Virus record (IMG/VR): IMGVR_UViG_3300010885_043172
Location: 1-38,161 of that record
Reading direction: 5' to 3' (one strand)
Origin: a virus
Length of the DNA stretch: 38,161 nucleotides
A program made the position numbers and the translations under genes. How positions within the stretch are numbered: position 1 is the stretch's first letter; the number at the start of each line of letters is the position of its first letter. Positions 23,371 through 30,316 of the stretch are shown piece by piece. Below the pieces are notes generated by a model. The model ran no database searches. It saw only the letters and a program-made list of their open reading frames with translations, and was not told the origin of the DNA.

Positions 23371-23825
23371 ACGCTCTTTTTGAACATATGAAAGACTTCT
23401 GTAATGAAGAATTTTTAAAGTGGAAAGAAGAAAACACACCGCCCATAACAAAGGTGTGCACTTATTGTTTGATTGAACAGCCAATAAAAAACTTTCAAAA
23501 CAATCAAAAATATTATAATAGACCAGATTCAAGATGTAAATCATGTAAAAAAGAAACCACTAATAATACAAACAAACTTAAGAAAATAGCTCCACCAAAA
23601 CCAGAATTTTGTGATTGTTGTGGTAAACCAAAAAAATTATTTTTAGATCACGATCATCAAACATTAGAAATTCGTGGGTGGATATGTAATGATTGTAATA
23701 CATCATTAGGTAAATTGGGCGATGATATTTCAGGTTTAAAAAATGCATTATTTTATCTAGAAAGAGATAAAACATTGTATAACCTTAGAAATTTTCATGT
23801 GATCAAAAAAGGTGATAGCAGTTGA
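23361..23825 (+). CDS. endonuclease VII-type (HNH-like) homing endonuclease
   Basis: A protein of up to 154 aa. VCTYCLIEQP and CKSCKK give one pair of zinc-binding cysteines, and the core CDCCGKPKKLFLDHDHQT, then RGWICNDCNTSLGKLGDD, is the recombination-endonuclease-VII signature (Cys pairs plus DHDH). Such His-Me finger nucleases act as free-standing homing endonucleases in phages. The start is uncertain: GTG at 23361 or 23367, or ATG at 23388. It lies exactly between a duplicated gene start (23305) and the intact gene (23822), which it overlaps by 4 bases, as expected for a recent insertion into that gene. Confidence 0.85.
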   Translation: MAVNALFEHMKDFCNEEFLKWKEENTPPITKVCTYCLIEQPIKNFQNNQKYYNRPDSRCKSCKKETTNNTNKLKKIAPPKPEFCDCCGKPKKLFLDHDHQTLEIRGWICNDCNTSLGKLGDDISGLKNALFYLERDKTLYNLRNFHVIKKGDSS

Positions 23826-24373
23826 ATATATTTTATATCGATGAAGACCCTCGTCAATGTGCACAGTGGATGGTTGACCGTCATGTAGTTAAAATGATTC
23901 TTGAGACTGCACATCTATTATCTACTGCACATCGTGTACTTGATGGTAAAGAAAAAATTGTAGAAGGATGGGTTGATGAGTTTGGTATCAAACATAGAAA
24001 AAAGAAGCTCTGGCATCTTAATGATGGCCGTGACAATATACTTTATTATGCTACTCATATTAACCACCCTTCTGCTGTTTGGTGTCGCAATTCTGTTGAA
24101 AATTATAACTGGCTTGTGGATCATCTATTCGCACTTAGTGATGAGTATTGCTACAGGTATGGAAAAACTCATGCGTCTATTACCAAAATGGGTTACGAAC
24201 TTCAGTCGCCACCGTATAACTTGAAGGAATGGGATTGGACACCAATGCCATGTTGTATGCCAGACTGTTACAAAACCTCCGACAATCCTGTAATCAATTA
24301 TAGAAATTATTACAGAGATGCTAAGTCTGAACTTCACAGTTGGAAGAAGCGTGATAAACCACATTGGATTTAA
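23822..24373 (+). CDS. conserved phage protein, NIFYIDEDP family
   Basis: A 183-aa protein that starts MNIFYIDEDPRQCAQWMVDR and continues HVVKMILETAHLLSTAHRVL; later parts include KLWHLNDGRDNILYYATHINHPSAVW and NPVINYRNYY. I recall this family in cyanophages and other T4-like phages, sometimes annotated as a pyrimidine-dimer glycosylase-like protein, but I cannot confirm that activity. The start is TTG, while the stranded upstream copy uses GTG; the shift probably followed insertion of the homing endonuclease gene. Conserved His/Asp/Asn/Trp residues suggest an enzyme. It ends 7 bases before a strong terminator. Confidence 0.72.
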   Translation: MNIFYIDEDPRQCAQWMVDRHVVKMILETAHLLSTAHRVLDGKEKIVEGWVDEFGIKHRKKKLWHLNDGRDNILYYATHINHPSAVWCRNSVENYNWLVDHLFALSDEYCYRYGKTHASITKMGYELQSPPYNLKEWDWTPMPCCMPDCYKTSDNPVINYRNYYRDAKSELHSWKKRDKPHWI

Positions 24374-24380
24374 GATCAGA

Positions 24381-24402
24381 CCCTGCTTCGGCAGGGTTTT
24401 TT
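24381..24402 (+). terminator. rho-independent terminator
   Basis: CCCTGC (24381-24386), loop TTCG, GCAGGG (24391-24396) and TTTTTT to 24402: a textbook hairpin with an extra-stable UUCG loop. It closes the sugar/homing block and insulates the late promoters just after it. Confidence 0.93.
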
Positions 24403-24406
24403 CTTG

Positions 24407-24426
24407 TATAAATAGTTCTATAAATA
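24407..24426 (+). promoter_or_regulatory. tandem T4-type late promoters
   Basis: Two perfect TATAAATA boxes, 24407-24414 and 24419-24426, spaced 12 bp, in the short gap between the terminator and the first virion-region gene. This octamer is the only essential element of T4 late promoters (read by the gp55 sigma factor with the sliding clamp). Start points should be near 24420 and 24432. Confidence 0.8.
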
Positions 24427-24441
24427 ATCAAGAGGACTATC

Positions 24442-24861
24442 ATGACAAAGTGGGTAAAAGGAAAGTTTGAGAGCGAGATTAAAAGCTTTACAGCTATTGC
24501 TAATAAAATTGCATCCGACATAAGTCAGCAAGAAATTAAAAAGAAACTTGTTGAGCAGATGCTTGAAGACTTTAAGAAAAAATATAATGCTAAAAAAGAG
24601 CAAGTCTTAAAGCCGACCACATGGAGAATGCTTGAAGGCAGTGAATCATGGAATTGCGATACTATGATTAAAATTGAAAAACAACTCAAATCTTCTGACA
24701 TCAAACTTTTATACGAGATTATATACGAAATGTTGTCTGAAAAAAATATAAATTGCCCGATTATCATGATGCAAAACAATGTTGGTATGCTTGTATGTGG
24801 TGAGAATACTCTAATGGCATGTAAATTACTAAATATAGAACCAAAAGTAATAATGATATGA
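24442..24861 (+). CDS. phage protein with ParB-like C-terminal segment
   Basis: A 139-aa protein. The first half is a charged helix; the end, NCPIIMMQNNVGMLVCGENT and LMACKLLNIEPKVIMI, resembles the closing strand-helix of ParB/sulfiredoxin-like domains (pattern G-x-N/H-R-L-x-A-x-x-L-G), though the central Arg is replaced. I recall comparable proteins near virion genes of T4-like phages. The ATG follows AAGAGGACTATC and tandem late promoters, so it is expressed late. It overlaps the next gene by 4 bases. Function unknown. Confidence 0.6.
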   Translation: MTKWVKGKFESEIKSFTAIANKIASDISQQEIKKKLVEQMLEDFKKKYNAKKEQVLKPTTWRMLEGSESWNCDTMIKIEKQLKSSDIKLLYEIIYEMLSEKNINCPIIMMQNNVGMLVCGENTLMACKLLNIEPKVIMI

Positions 24862-25112
24862 AAACACTCAAACAATTCCTAGACGAAACTCCTGCTAATA
24901 TATCTGCCGGAACGGGTGTAAGAGGATTTGGAGACGTTTCTGGAACTCCTACAGGTGATATTACTAACTATGCTGCATTTAACGCCTCAGACAATTCTAG
25001 AGCCGATGCTGTAAATGGTATCGTAGATCAACACAACGCAATGCATACAGACTCATTAGAAGCCAGTGATGCAGATACTAAAGACAACCTCTTAAAACCA
25101 AAGAAGAAATAA
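24858..25112 (+). CDS. small late protein with internal-head-protein-like leader
   Basis: An 84-aa protein. It opens MKTLKQFLDETP, resembling the capsid-targeting leader of T4 internal proteins (MKTYQEFIAE), and FLDE fits the (L/I)-x-E site cut by T4 prohead protease gp21. The rest is polar, Gly/Asp/Ala-rich and probably disordered, ending KPKKK. It may be packaged in the head, and possibly injected. It lies just before a large virion protein gene, 4 bases overlapping its upstream neighbour. The leader similarity is my reading; protease and cleavage are not shown here. Confidence 0.55.
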   Translation: MKTLKQFLDETPANISAGTGVRGFGDVSGTPTGDITNYAAFNASDNSRADAVNGIVDQHNAMHTDSLEASDADTKDNLLKPKKK

Positions 25113-25113
25113 T

Positions 25114-26640
25114 ATGGCCCAGTGGCGCATCGATCAACAGAAAAAGGTAGAACAGAACAGTAAGACCCTATATGAATTGGGAATGATTGCTAATGTTAAT
25201 GGCGATCCTGTTAGTAATACCAATCCATTTCCTGTTACATTAGGTTCAAATAATATTACCATTACAGGTAATGTGAATGTTGGTACAACAGTTGAAGTGT
25301 CGAGTACACCTCAAAATCCAGTACATACCCATATTACAGAAGTTGGCAACAGCGGTCTTTTAACAGTTTCGTATATGCCTATTGGCGGTAACGTAGTAGT
25401 TACTGGTTCTGTTAATGTTGGTAACATTCCAGCATCTCAGAATGTCGTAGTTACATCAGGTAATTTTGCATTTGATCCTGTAGCATCAGATGCGTTTGGT
25501 AGACACAGAGTATCATTACCGCTAACACTTTTTGATTCTTCTCATAGATATAAAGATAATGGATTATGGAGTACATCTAATACTTCTGGTACTACCTATG
25601 CATTTAGTCCTAATGAAGGCTTAGTAACACTAAATCTTCCCACAACAGCTAATGCAGAAATCATTCGAGAGACTAATAAAGTATTTGCGTATCAACCCGG
25701 CAAATCACTCCTTGTTCTTAATACATTTGTCCCAGAACCACCAAAGACAAATCTTCGTCAGCGTATAGGTTATTTTGGTGCACAAAATGGAATCTATTAT
25801 GAGCTAGAAGGAAATACGGCATACTTTGTAGAAAGATCATACGTATCTGGTTCTTTAGTAGAAACACGAGTAGCACAAGCAGATTGGAGTGAAAACACTC
25901 TATCAAGTTTTGATAAGAGCAAAGCTCAGATTTTCTGGATGGATATTGAATGGCTTGGTCTCGGTACTGTTCGTTGCGGTTTTGTTATTAATGGCAAGTT
26001 TATTCACTGTCATTCGTTCCACCATGCTAATTTAATTACATCCACTTATATTACCACGGCATCGCTGCCTATTCGTTATGAAATTAAAAATACAGGGACA
26101 ACTGCAAGCATTTCTACTATGAAGCAAGTTTGCTCGTCTGTAATCTCTGAAGGCGGATATGAACTGAGAGGCGTACAACAAGCTATAGGGATTCCAATCA
26201 CTGCGGCACGTACTTTGGCTACAGCAGGAACATTTTACCCAATTGTATCATTAAGATTAAAATCAACGGCATTGGATGCTATAGTGATCCTGACCGCCAT
26301 ATCTACTATTGCAGATACATCAAGCAATTTTAACTGGCAAGTGAAAGCAAATACGACTACAACGGGCGGAACATGGGTAAGCGCAGGTGCCGATAGTGCT
26401 GTTGAATATAATATAACAGGTACTAGTACATCAGGGGGTAGAGTGCTTGCCTCTGGTTTCTTTACAGCAACCCAAAGCACCAGCGTATCTGTAGATATTC
26501 TCAAAGAAGCACTATTCAAGTTTCAACTAGAAAGAAACAGCTTAACTGGAACTCCGTTTGAAATTTCTTTAGTGTTGGCATCTAAAACTAATGGTGAGGG
26601 TGTTTACGCATCGATGGATTGGGAAGAAGTTTCAAGATAA
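25114..26640 (+). CDS. large beta-rich virion protein
   Basis: A 508-aa protein. Residues about 30-125 are repeat-like strands (ITITGNVNVG, VVVTGSVNVG and NVVVTSGNF share a V-x-V-T/N-G pattern typical of fibre-like beta segments). After DAFGRHRVSLP comes a large globular beta domain with LRQRIGYFG and YFVERSY, then a C-terminal beta-sandwich-like region ending GVYASMDWEE. It looks like a surface-exposed virion or tail/baseplate-associated protein, as in T4-like phages of aquatic bacteria (recollection). No enzyme motif. It starts one base after the stop of the small leader-bearing gene and is transcribed from the late promoters at 24407-24426. Confidence 0.7.
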   Translation: MAQWRIDQQKKVEQNSKTLYELGMIANVNGDPVSNTNPFPVTLGSNNITITGNVNVGTTVEVSSTPQNPVHTHITEVGNSGLLTVSYMPIGGNVVVTGSVNVGNIPASQNVVVTSGNFAFDPVASDAFGRHRVSLPLTLFDSSHRYKDNGLWSTSNTSGTTYAFSPNEGLVTLNLPTTANAEIIRETNKVFAYQPGKSLLVLNTFVPEPPKTNLRQRIGYFGAQNGIYYELEGNTAYFVERSYVSGSLVETRVAQADWSENTLSSFDKSKAQIFWMDIEWLGLGTVRCGFVINGKFIHCHSFHHANLITSTYITTASLPIRYEIKNTGTTASISTMKQVCSSVISEGGYELRGVQQAIGIPITAARTLATAGTFYPIVSLRLKSTALDAIVILTAISTIADTSSNFNWQVKANTTTTGGTWVSAGADSAVEYNITGTSTSGGRVLASGFFTATQSTSVSVDILKEALFKFQLERNSLTGTPFEISLVLASKTNGEGVYASMDWEEVSR

Positions 26641-26649
26641 GGAAAAAAA

Positions 26650-27360
26650 ATGAAAACACTAAAAGATTTTATTTCAGAATGTGTTCTTAAAGAACGTGAT
26701 GAGGGTTCAGACCATCCGGCAGTTGTTAAGTTTGCGTCAAAAGCACATGATGAATGGCGCAGAGGATTTGAAGCATCAAATGGTAAAGGCACAGAGCGAA
26801 TCAAAAATAATAGCGATGGCACTTCAGGTAATATAAATGTGTCGTTTGATAAGTTGCACCCTGATTGGCAAAGAGAAAATCTTGCAGCAGGTAGAGCAGC
26901 AAAAGAAGCAGTGGAAAAACATGGTTCCAATACAGAAGCTGCTGCTGAACATATTCATAATGAATGGATGAAGCGCAATCCTAAAGCAGATTACAATGCA
27001 GCACAACATGTTCCTTATTCTGAACTACCAGAAGAAGAAAAAGAAAAAGATCGTGTTCATGTTAGAACAATGAGAAATCTTTTAAATGTTCATGAAGAAT
27101 ATATTTTTGAACGTGGTGAAGACGATAAAGGATATTACCGTGCAACAGAAGATGGTGCTGGCCTTACAAAGAAAGGCGCAGAACACTTTGGTATAAAGAC
27201 TGCTGTAACAAGAAAGAATGTCGATCCTGACTCTGAGGCAGGTAAACGCCGTAAGTCATTTTGTGCAAGAATGTCTGGTATGCCCGGCCCAATGAAAGAT
27301 GAAAAAGGAAGACCTACACGTAAGGCAATGTCTTTAAAGAGATGGCGTTGTAAAGTCTAA
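26650..27360 (+). CDS. late protein: internal-head-type leader, RyR-like domain, C-terminal Cys/Arg motif
   Basis: A 236-aa protein. The leader MKTLKDFISEC resembles T4 internal-protein capsid-targeting leaders, with FISE fitting the (L/I)-x-E prohead-protease site. Residues about 21-90 (AHDEWRRGFEASNGKGTERI, then KLHPDWQREN) resemble the RyR domain found in some phage and bacterial proteins. The end, RRKSFCARMSGMPGPMKDE with later K-R-W-R-C, is a short conserved Cys/Arg motif I have seen in phage virion proteins. Together these suggest a protein packed into the head and possibly delivered to the host. The ATG follows AAGGAAAAAAA. A late promoter and RNA element follow its stop. Confidence 0.6.
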   Translation: MKTLKDFISECVLKERDEGSDHPAVVKFASKAHDEWRRGFEASNGKGTERIKNNSDGTSGNINVSFDKLHPDWQRENLAAGRAAKEAVEKHGSNTEAAAEHIHNEWMKRNPKADYNAAQHVPYSELPEEEKEKDRVHVRTMRNLLNVHEEYIFERGEDDKGYYRATEDGAGLTKKGAEHFGIKTAVTRKNVDPDSEAGKRRKSFCARMSGMPGPMKDEKGRPTRKAMSLKRWRCKV

Positions 27361-27364
27361 AAAG

Positions 27365-27372
27365 TATAAATA
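27365..27372 (+). promoter_or_regulatory. T4-type late promoter
   Basis: A perfect TATAAATA. With T4 late spacing (box at -13 to -6) the start point would be base 27378, which is exactly the first base of the 27-bp stem described next. Confidence 0.8.
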
Positions 27373-27434
27373 AAGGGTGGTTAAGGCTAAGGCAAACACC
27401 CATTTAAAAACAGATAAGCCCAAGGGAAACTCTG

Positions 27435-27539
27435 ATGGAAAGAACAAAAGTAATACCCCGCGACCAAATTTCTTCTCCCAAGCTAGATGCCGTTGTCGGA
27501 GAAATGGGTGTTTCCTTAGTCTTAATCAACGGAATTTAA
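27435..27539 (+). CDS. possible 34-aa protein within the structured RNA
   Basis: ATG at 27435 follows AAGGGA at 7-base spacing and encodes MERTKVIPRDQISSPKLDAV and 14 further residues ending VLINGI, then TAA. The composition is protein-like, but the 3' arm of the long stem lies inside it. Either a small late protein or an incidental frame in an RNA gene. Confidence 0.35.
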   Translation: MERTKVIPRDQISSPKLDAVVGEMGVSLVLINGI

Positions 27540-27541
27540 GG

Positions 27542-27571
27542 GCTTCTTGTATTTTGCAAGAGGCTTTTTTT
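27542..27571 (+). terminator. rho-independent terminator
   Basis: GCTTCTTG (27542-27549) pairs with CAAGAGGC (27557-27564, one G-U pair), followed by seven T. It ends the structured RNA and lies just before the ribosome binding site of the 894-aa protein, so that gene needs read-through or another start. Confidence 0.85.
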
Positions 27572-27587
27572 ATACATAGAGGAAAAT

Positions 27588-30272
27588 ATGAGCACACCTG
27601 AAAACATTAGAAATAAAGCTTATAGTGCAGCCCGTCAACTCGTGAGAAATCGTCTCGCTGAGAGTGCTGGTGCTGCTTATGAAAAGCTTGGTCCAACTGA
27701 AAAGATGAATATTGACAGGGCCGTTGAAAAAAAGCAAGCTCAAATTAAAAAAATTGCTCTTAAATTAATTCCACAAATTGCCAACAATGATAAAAAGCGT
27801 TTAGATTCATTCAATACTGGAAGTCCATTAGCAAACTATGGTTCCCCAGAAATGGGTGATGTTAACGAAGAGCTTAATAAAAAATTTGCAAAGCAAGTTT
27901 CTTCAAACAAAAAAGAAAAGCCAACTGAAAAAGGCGGCAAATGTGCTTACATTCAAATGCACAATACTTTTGGTGAAGAAGTTTCATTAAACAGCGCCGT
28001 ATATAAAGCAATGATTAAAAAATCTGATAAATCAGGGATTGATGTCAATATTCTTGGTGAAATCTATAATCGTGGTATGAATATATGGAATAAAAATACA
28101 AATGTTTCACAACAGCAATATGCGTTTGCTCGTGTAAATTCTTTTATCAACAAAGGTAAGACATACTTCAATGAAGATAGTGATCTTGTTACTGAAACTA
28201 AAAAGAAAATGAAGGTTGAAATTCAAGAAGAAACTGAAACCTTTAAGAAGGGCGATGTAGTATATCTAAAGACTAATAAGTCTGCAAATTCTCCGCACAC
28301 AGGTATAGTTAAAACAGTTACTCCTACACATGTTCACATTAAAGCTGTGGGTGGTACAGGATTGTATAGGGCACCTCATTCTTCGGTCACTAAAGATAGA
28401 AAACTATCTTATCATCATGTTACCTATGGTAATAAAAACGAAGAAACAGAGATAGAAGAAGCTCAAGCAAAACCATATGTTAAGCCTTTACACAATGAAA
28501 GTGGAAAGCAGGTTGGGTGGAAATCATCAAATGGTCATCATGTAAAGTACTGGCAGATGTTTGCCAAAAAGTCTGCATTAAAACATGCTAAACTTGAAGA
28601 AAGTATTGAAGAAGATGATTTTTTAGAACTAAACGATGAGGGAATTAATTTCTTCATTGAAAATGGTCTTGAATTTGATCTTGCTGAAGCCACAATCAGA
28701 AACACTAAAAAATTAATTCAAAGACTTCATGATGTCGAACAAGGTCAAACTTATGGTGGCCAACCATATTCAAGCCATCCAAAGTCAGTAATGCGTCTAG
28801 GTATTAAAGTTTTTGGTGGAAAACGTTTTGATCAAAATGCAAGAAAAGCAGCACTACTTCATGATACAATTGAAGACACGCCGACAACACCAGAAACTTT
28901 AATTAAAAAAGGTTTTCATCCTGATGTTGTGAAAGCAGTTCAGCTATTGAGCAAAGACAAAACAAAATCATATGAAGGCAATATCGAAAATATTGCTAGT
29001 GGTAATACTCCTGCTCATAAAATCGCACAGATGGTTAAGTATAGTGATAACATGTCAAATTACATGTCTATGCCAAAGCCAGAATGGGATAATGAAAAAG
29101 TTAAAAAACAAAAAACAAAATATATGGACTCAATGAAAAGATTGGGTCAAGTACTTGGCGTAAATCATCATGAAACACTTGAGCCAAAGTGGAAGCTTAA
29201 AGAAAACACAACTGATGATAACAAGCCATGTCAATCAAAAGATATTAATGAAGATTTGCGTAAATGGTTTGATCAAAAATGGGTTCGTATGGACACCAAG
29301 GGTAAGATCAAAGGTGATTGTGCTAGAGAAGAAGGTGAAGGCAAACCAAAGTGTCTTCCAATGGCTCAAGCACAAGCCATGGACCCAAAGGATAGAGCCA
29401 AAGCCGCTCGACGTAAGCGCAGAGAAGACCCAGTTGCTGATAGAGAAGGCAAAGGTGAAAAACCTATTAACGTCAGAACAGAAGCGGTAAGCCGAGCGCA
29501 ACAAGCTGCAATTGCTATTTCTATGAAGAAAGCTGGTAGGAAGCCAAAGAACGAAGAGGTTCAACCCCTAGAAGAAAAATCCAATCCTACTAATCCAGCC
29601 CTGTGGTCAAAAGCAAAGTCTCTTGCTCGTCAGAAGTTTGATGTATATCCTTCTGCATATGCTAATGGATGGGCGGCTAAATGGTATAAATCAAAGGGTG
29701 GTGGATGGAATTCTGCTAACGAAGAATTTGTAGATACATCAAAAGGTTTAAATGAATCTTTCAACATGGCATTTGATTATCAGGGAAAGCCAGTAATAGC
29801 ACCTACAGCACATGAATTAATGATGAAAACACAAGGCGGGTTTGCTCATCACAATGACGTACAGGATGTTATGAACGTCAAATCAATCAAAGAAGAGATT
29901 GAGAAGATATTTCAATCGACTATTCTTGAAGAAGATGATGATAAACTAGCAATTTCTATGAATAGCTTAATTAATATGGTCAATGAAGCATTCACCACTA
30001 TTGATAGAATTAAGTCAGCTAATATTGAACGTGATGCATGGTCACAGGCTCAAATCCTTAAGTTAGAACGCTACATTGAATCGGTTGCCGCATACATTAA
30101 CAACATAGATGAAACCGTAAGAAGCGGCGAAACACATGGTGTTATCGTTCCTGCACACACAATCGTCAGTCAAAAAACAGGTCAGTCAATCACTATACCT
30201 GCTAAGACAAAGAATGTAAAGAAGAATGATGTAGTTCTTCATCCAAATGACAATCCATTCGATGGTAAATGA
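27588..30272 (+). CDS. 894-aa composite virion protein with MESH1/SpoT-type HD hydrolase domain
   Basis: Domains in order: 1-75 helical (KAYSAARQLVRNRLAES); 115-200 a segment ending QQYAFARVNSFINKGKTYF seen in phage proteins (DUF5824-like as I recall); 218-255 a KOW-like strand set (KKGDVVYLKTNKSANSPHTG); about 374-525 an HD domain of the (p)ppGpp hydrolase type with HP (His397), LLHDTIEDT (His425, Asp426, Glu429, Asp430) and KYSDNMSNY (Asp487, Asn491), all catalytic positions being at MESH1/SpoT spacing; 556-626 a DLRKWFDQKWVRMDTKG motif with basic tail; 667-707 an ALWSKAKSLARQKFDVYPSA motif; 780-894 helical/beta tail. No synthetase domain. GAGGAAAAT precedes the ATG. It lies among late virion genes, suggesting it is packaged and perhaps injected to lower host alarmone (inference). 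Confidence 0.8.
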   Translation: MSTPENIRNKAYSAARQLVRNRLAESAGAAYEKLGPTEKMNIDRAVEKKQAQIKKIALKLIPQIANNDKKRLDSFNTGSPLANYGSPEMGDVNEELNKKFAKQVSSNKKEKPTEKGGKCAYIQMHNTFGEEVSLNSAVYKAMIKKSDKSGIDVNILGEIYNRGMNIWNKNTNVSQQQYAFARVNSFINKGKTYFNEDSDLVTETKKKMKVEIQEETETFKKGDVVYLKTNKSANSPHTGIVKTVTPTHVHIKAVGGTGLYRAPHSSVTKDRKLSYHHVTYGNKNEETEIEEAQAKPYVKPLHNESGKQVGWKSSNGHHVKYWQMFAKKSALKHAKLEESIEEDDFLELNDEGINFFIENGLEFDLAEATIRNTKKLIQRLHDVEQGQTYGGQPYSSHPKSVMRLGIKVFGGKRFDQNARKAALLHDTIEDTPTTPETLIKKGFHPDVVKAVQLLSKDKTKSYEGNIENIASGNTPAHKIAQMVKYSDNMSNYMSMPKPEWDNEKVKKQKTKYMDSMKRLGQVLGVNHHETLEPKWKLKENTTDDNKPCQSKDINEDLRKWFDQKWVRMDTKGKIKGDCAREEGEGKPKCLPMAQAQAMDPKDRAKAARRKRREDPVADREGKGEKPINVRTEAVSRAQQAAIAISMKKAGRKPKNEEVQPLEEKSNPTNPALWSKAKSLARQKFDVYPSAYANGWAAKWYKSKGGGWNSANEEFVDTSKGLNESFNMAFDYQGKPVIAPTAHELMMKTQGGFAHHNDVQDVMNVKSIKEEIEKIFQSTILEEDDDKLAISMNSLINMVNEAFTTIDRIKSANIERDAWSQAQILKLERYIESVAAYINNIDETVRSGETHGVIVPAHTIVSQKTGQSITIPAKTKNVKKNDVVLHPNDNPFDGK

Positions 30273-30276
30273 TTTT

Positions 30277-30284
30277 AATAAATA
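30277..30284 (+). promoter_or_regulatory. probable late promoter (one mismatch)
   Basis: AATAAATA differs from TATAAATA only in its first base and lies 33 bases before the Dps-like gene in the short gap after the 894-aa protein gene. Expected start near 30290. Confidence 0.5.
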
Positions 30285-30316
30285 CAATGAGAACAATTTA
30301 ATTAATAGGGAATAAA

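Larger units (their letters stand above)
27378..27571 (+). ncRNA. candidate structured late RNA of about 194 nt
   Basis: A transcript from the late promoter at 27365 to the terminator at 27571. Bases 27378-27405 pair with 27502-27528: 27 base pairs, only two of them G-U, with one bulged C (27393). The stem thus starts at the predicted 5' end of the RNA and encloses a 96-base loop. A second hairpin is the terminator. A small reading frame (27435-27539) starts in the loop and crosses the 3' arm, so the RNA may instead be a structured mRNA. No similarity to a known RNA family was recognised. Confidence 0.65.

Noticed and set aside
27430-27510. Hammerhead-like CTGATG and GAAA motifs in the structured RNA
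   Set aside because: The core reads CTGATGG rather than CTGATGA, and the stems needed around it do not form.
27377-27601. 74-aa frame across the structured RNA
   Set aside because: It crosses both stem arms and the terminator and has an unlikely composition; RNA structure explains the region better.
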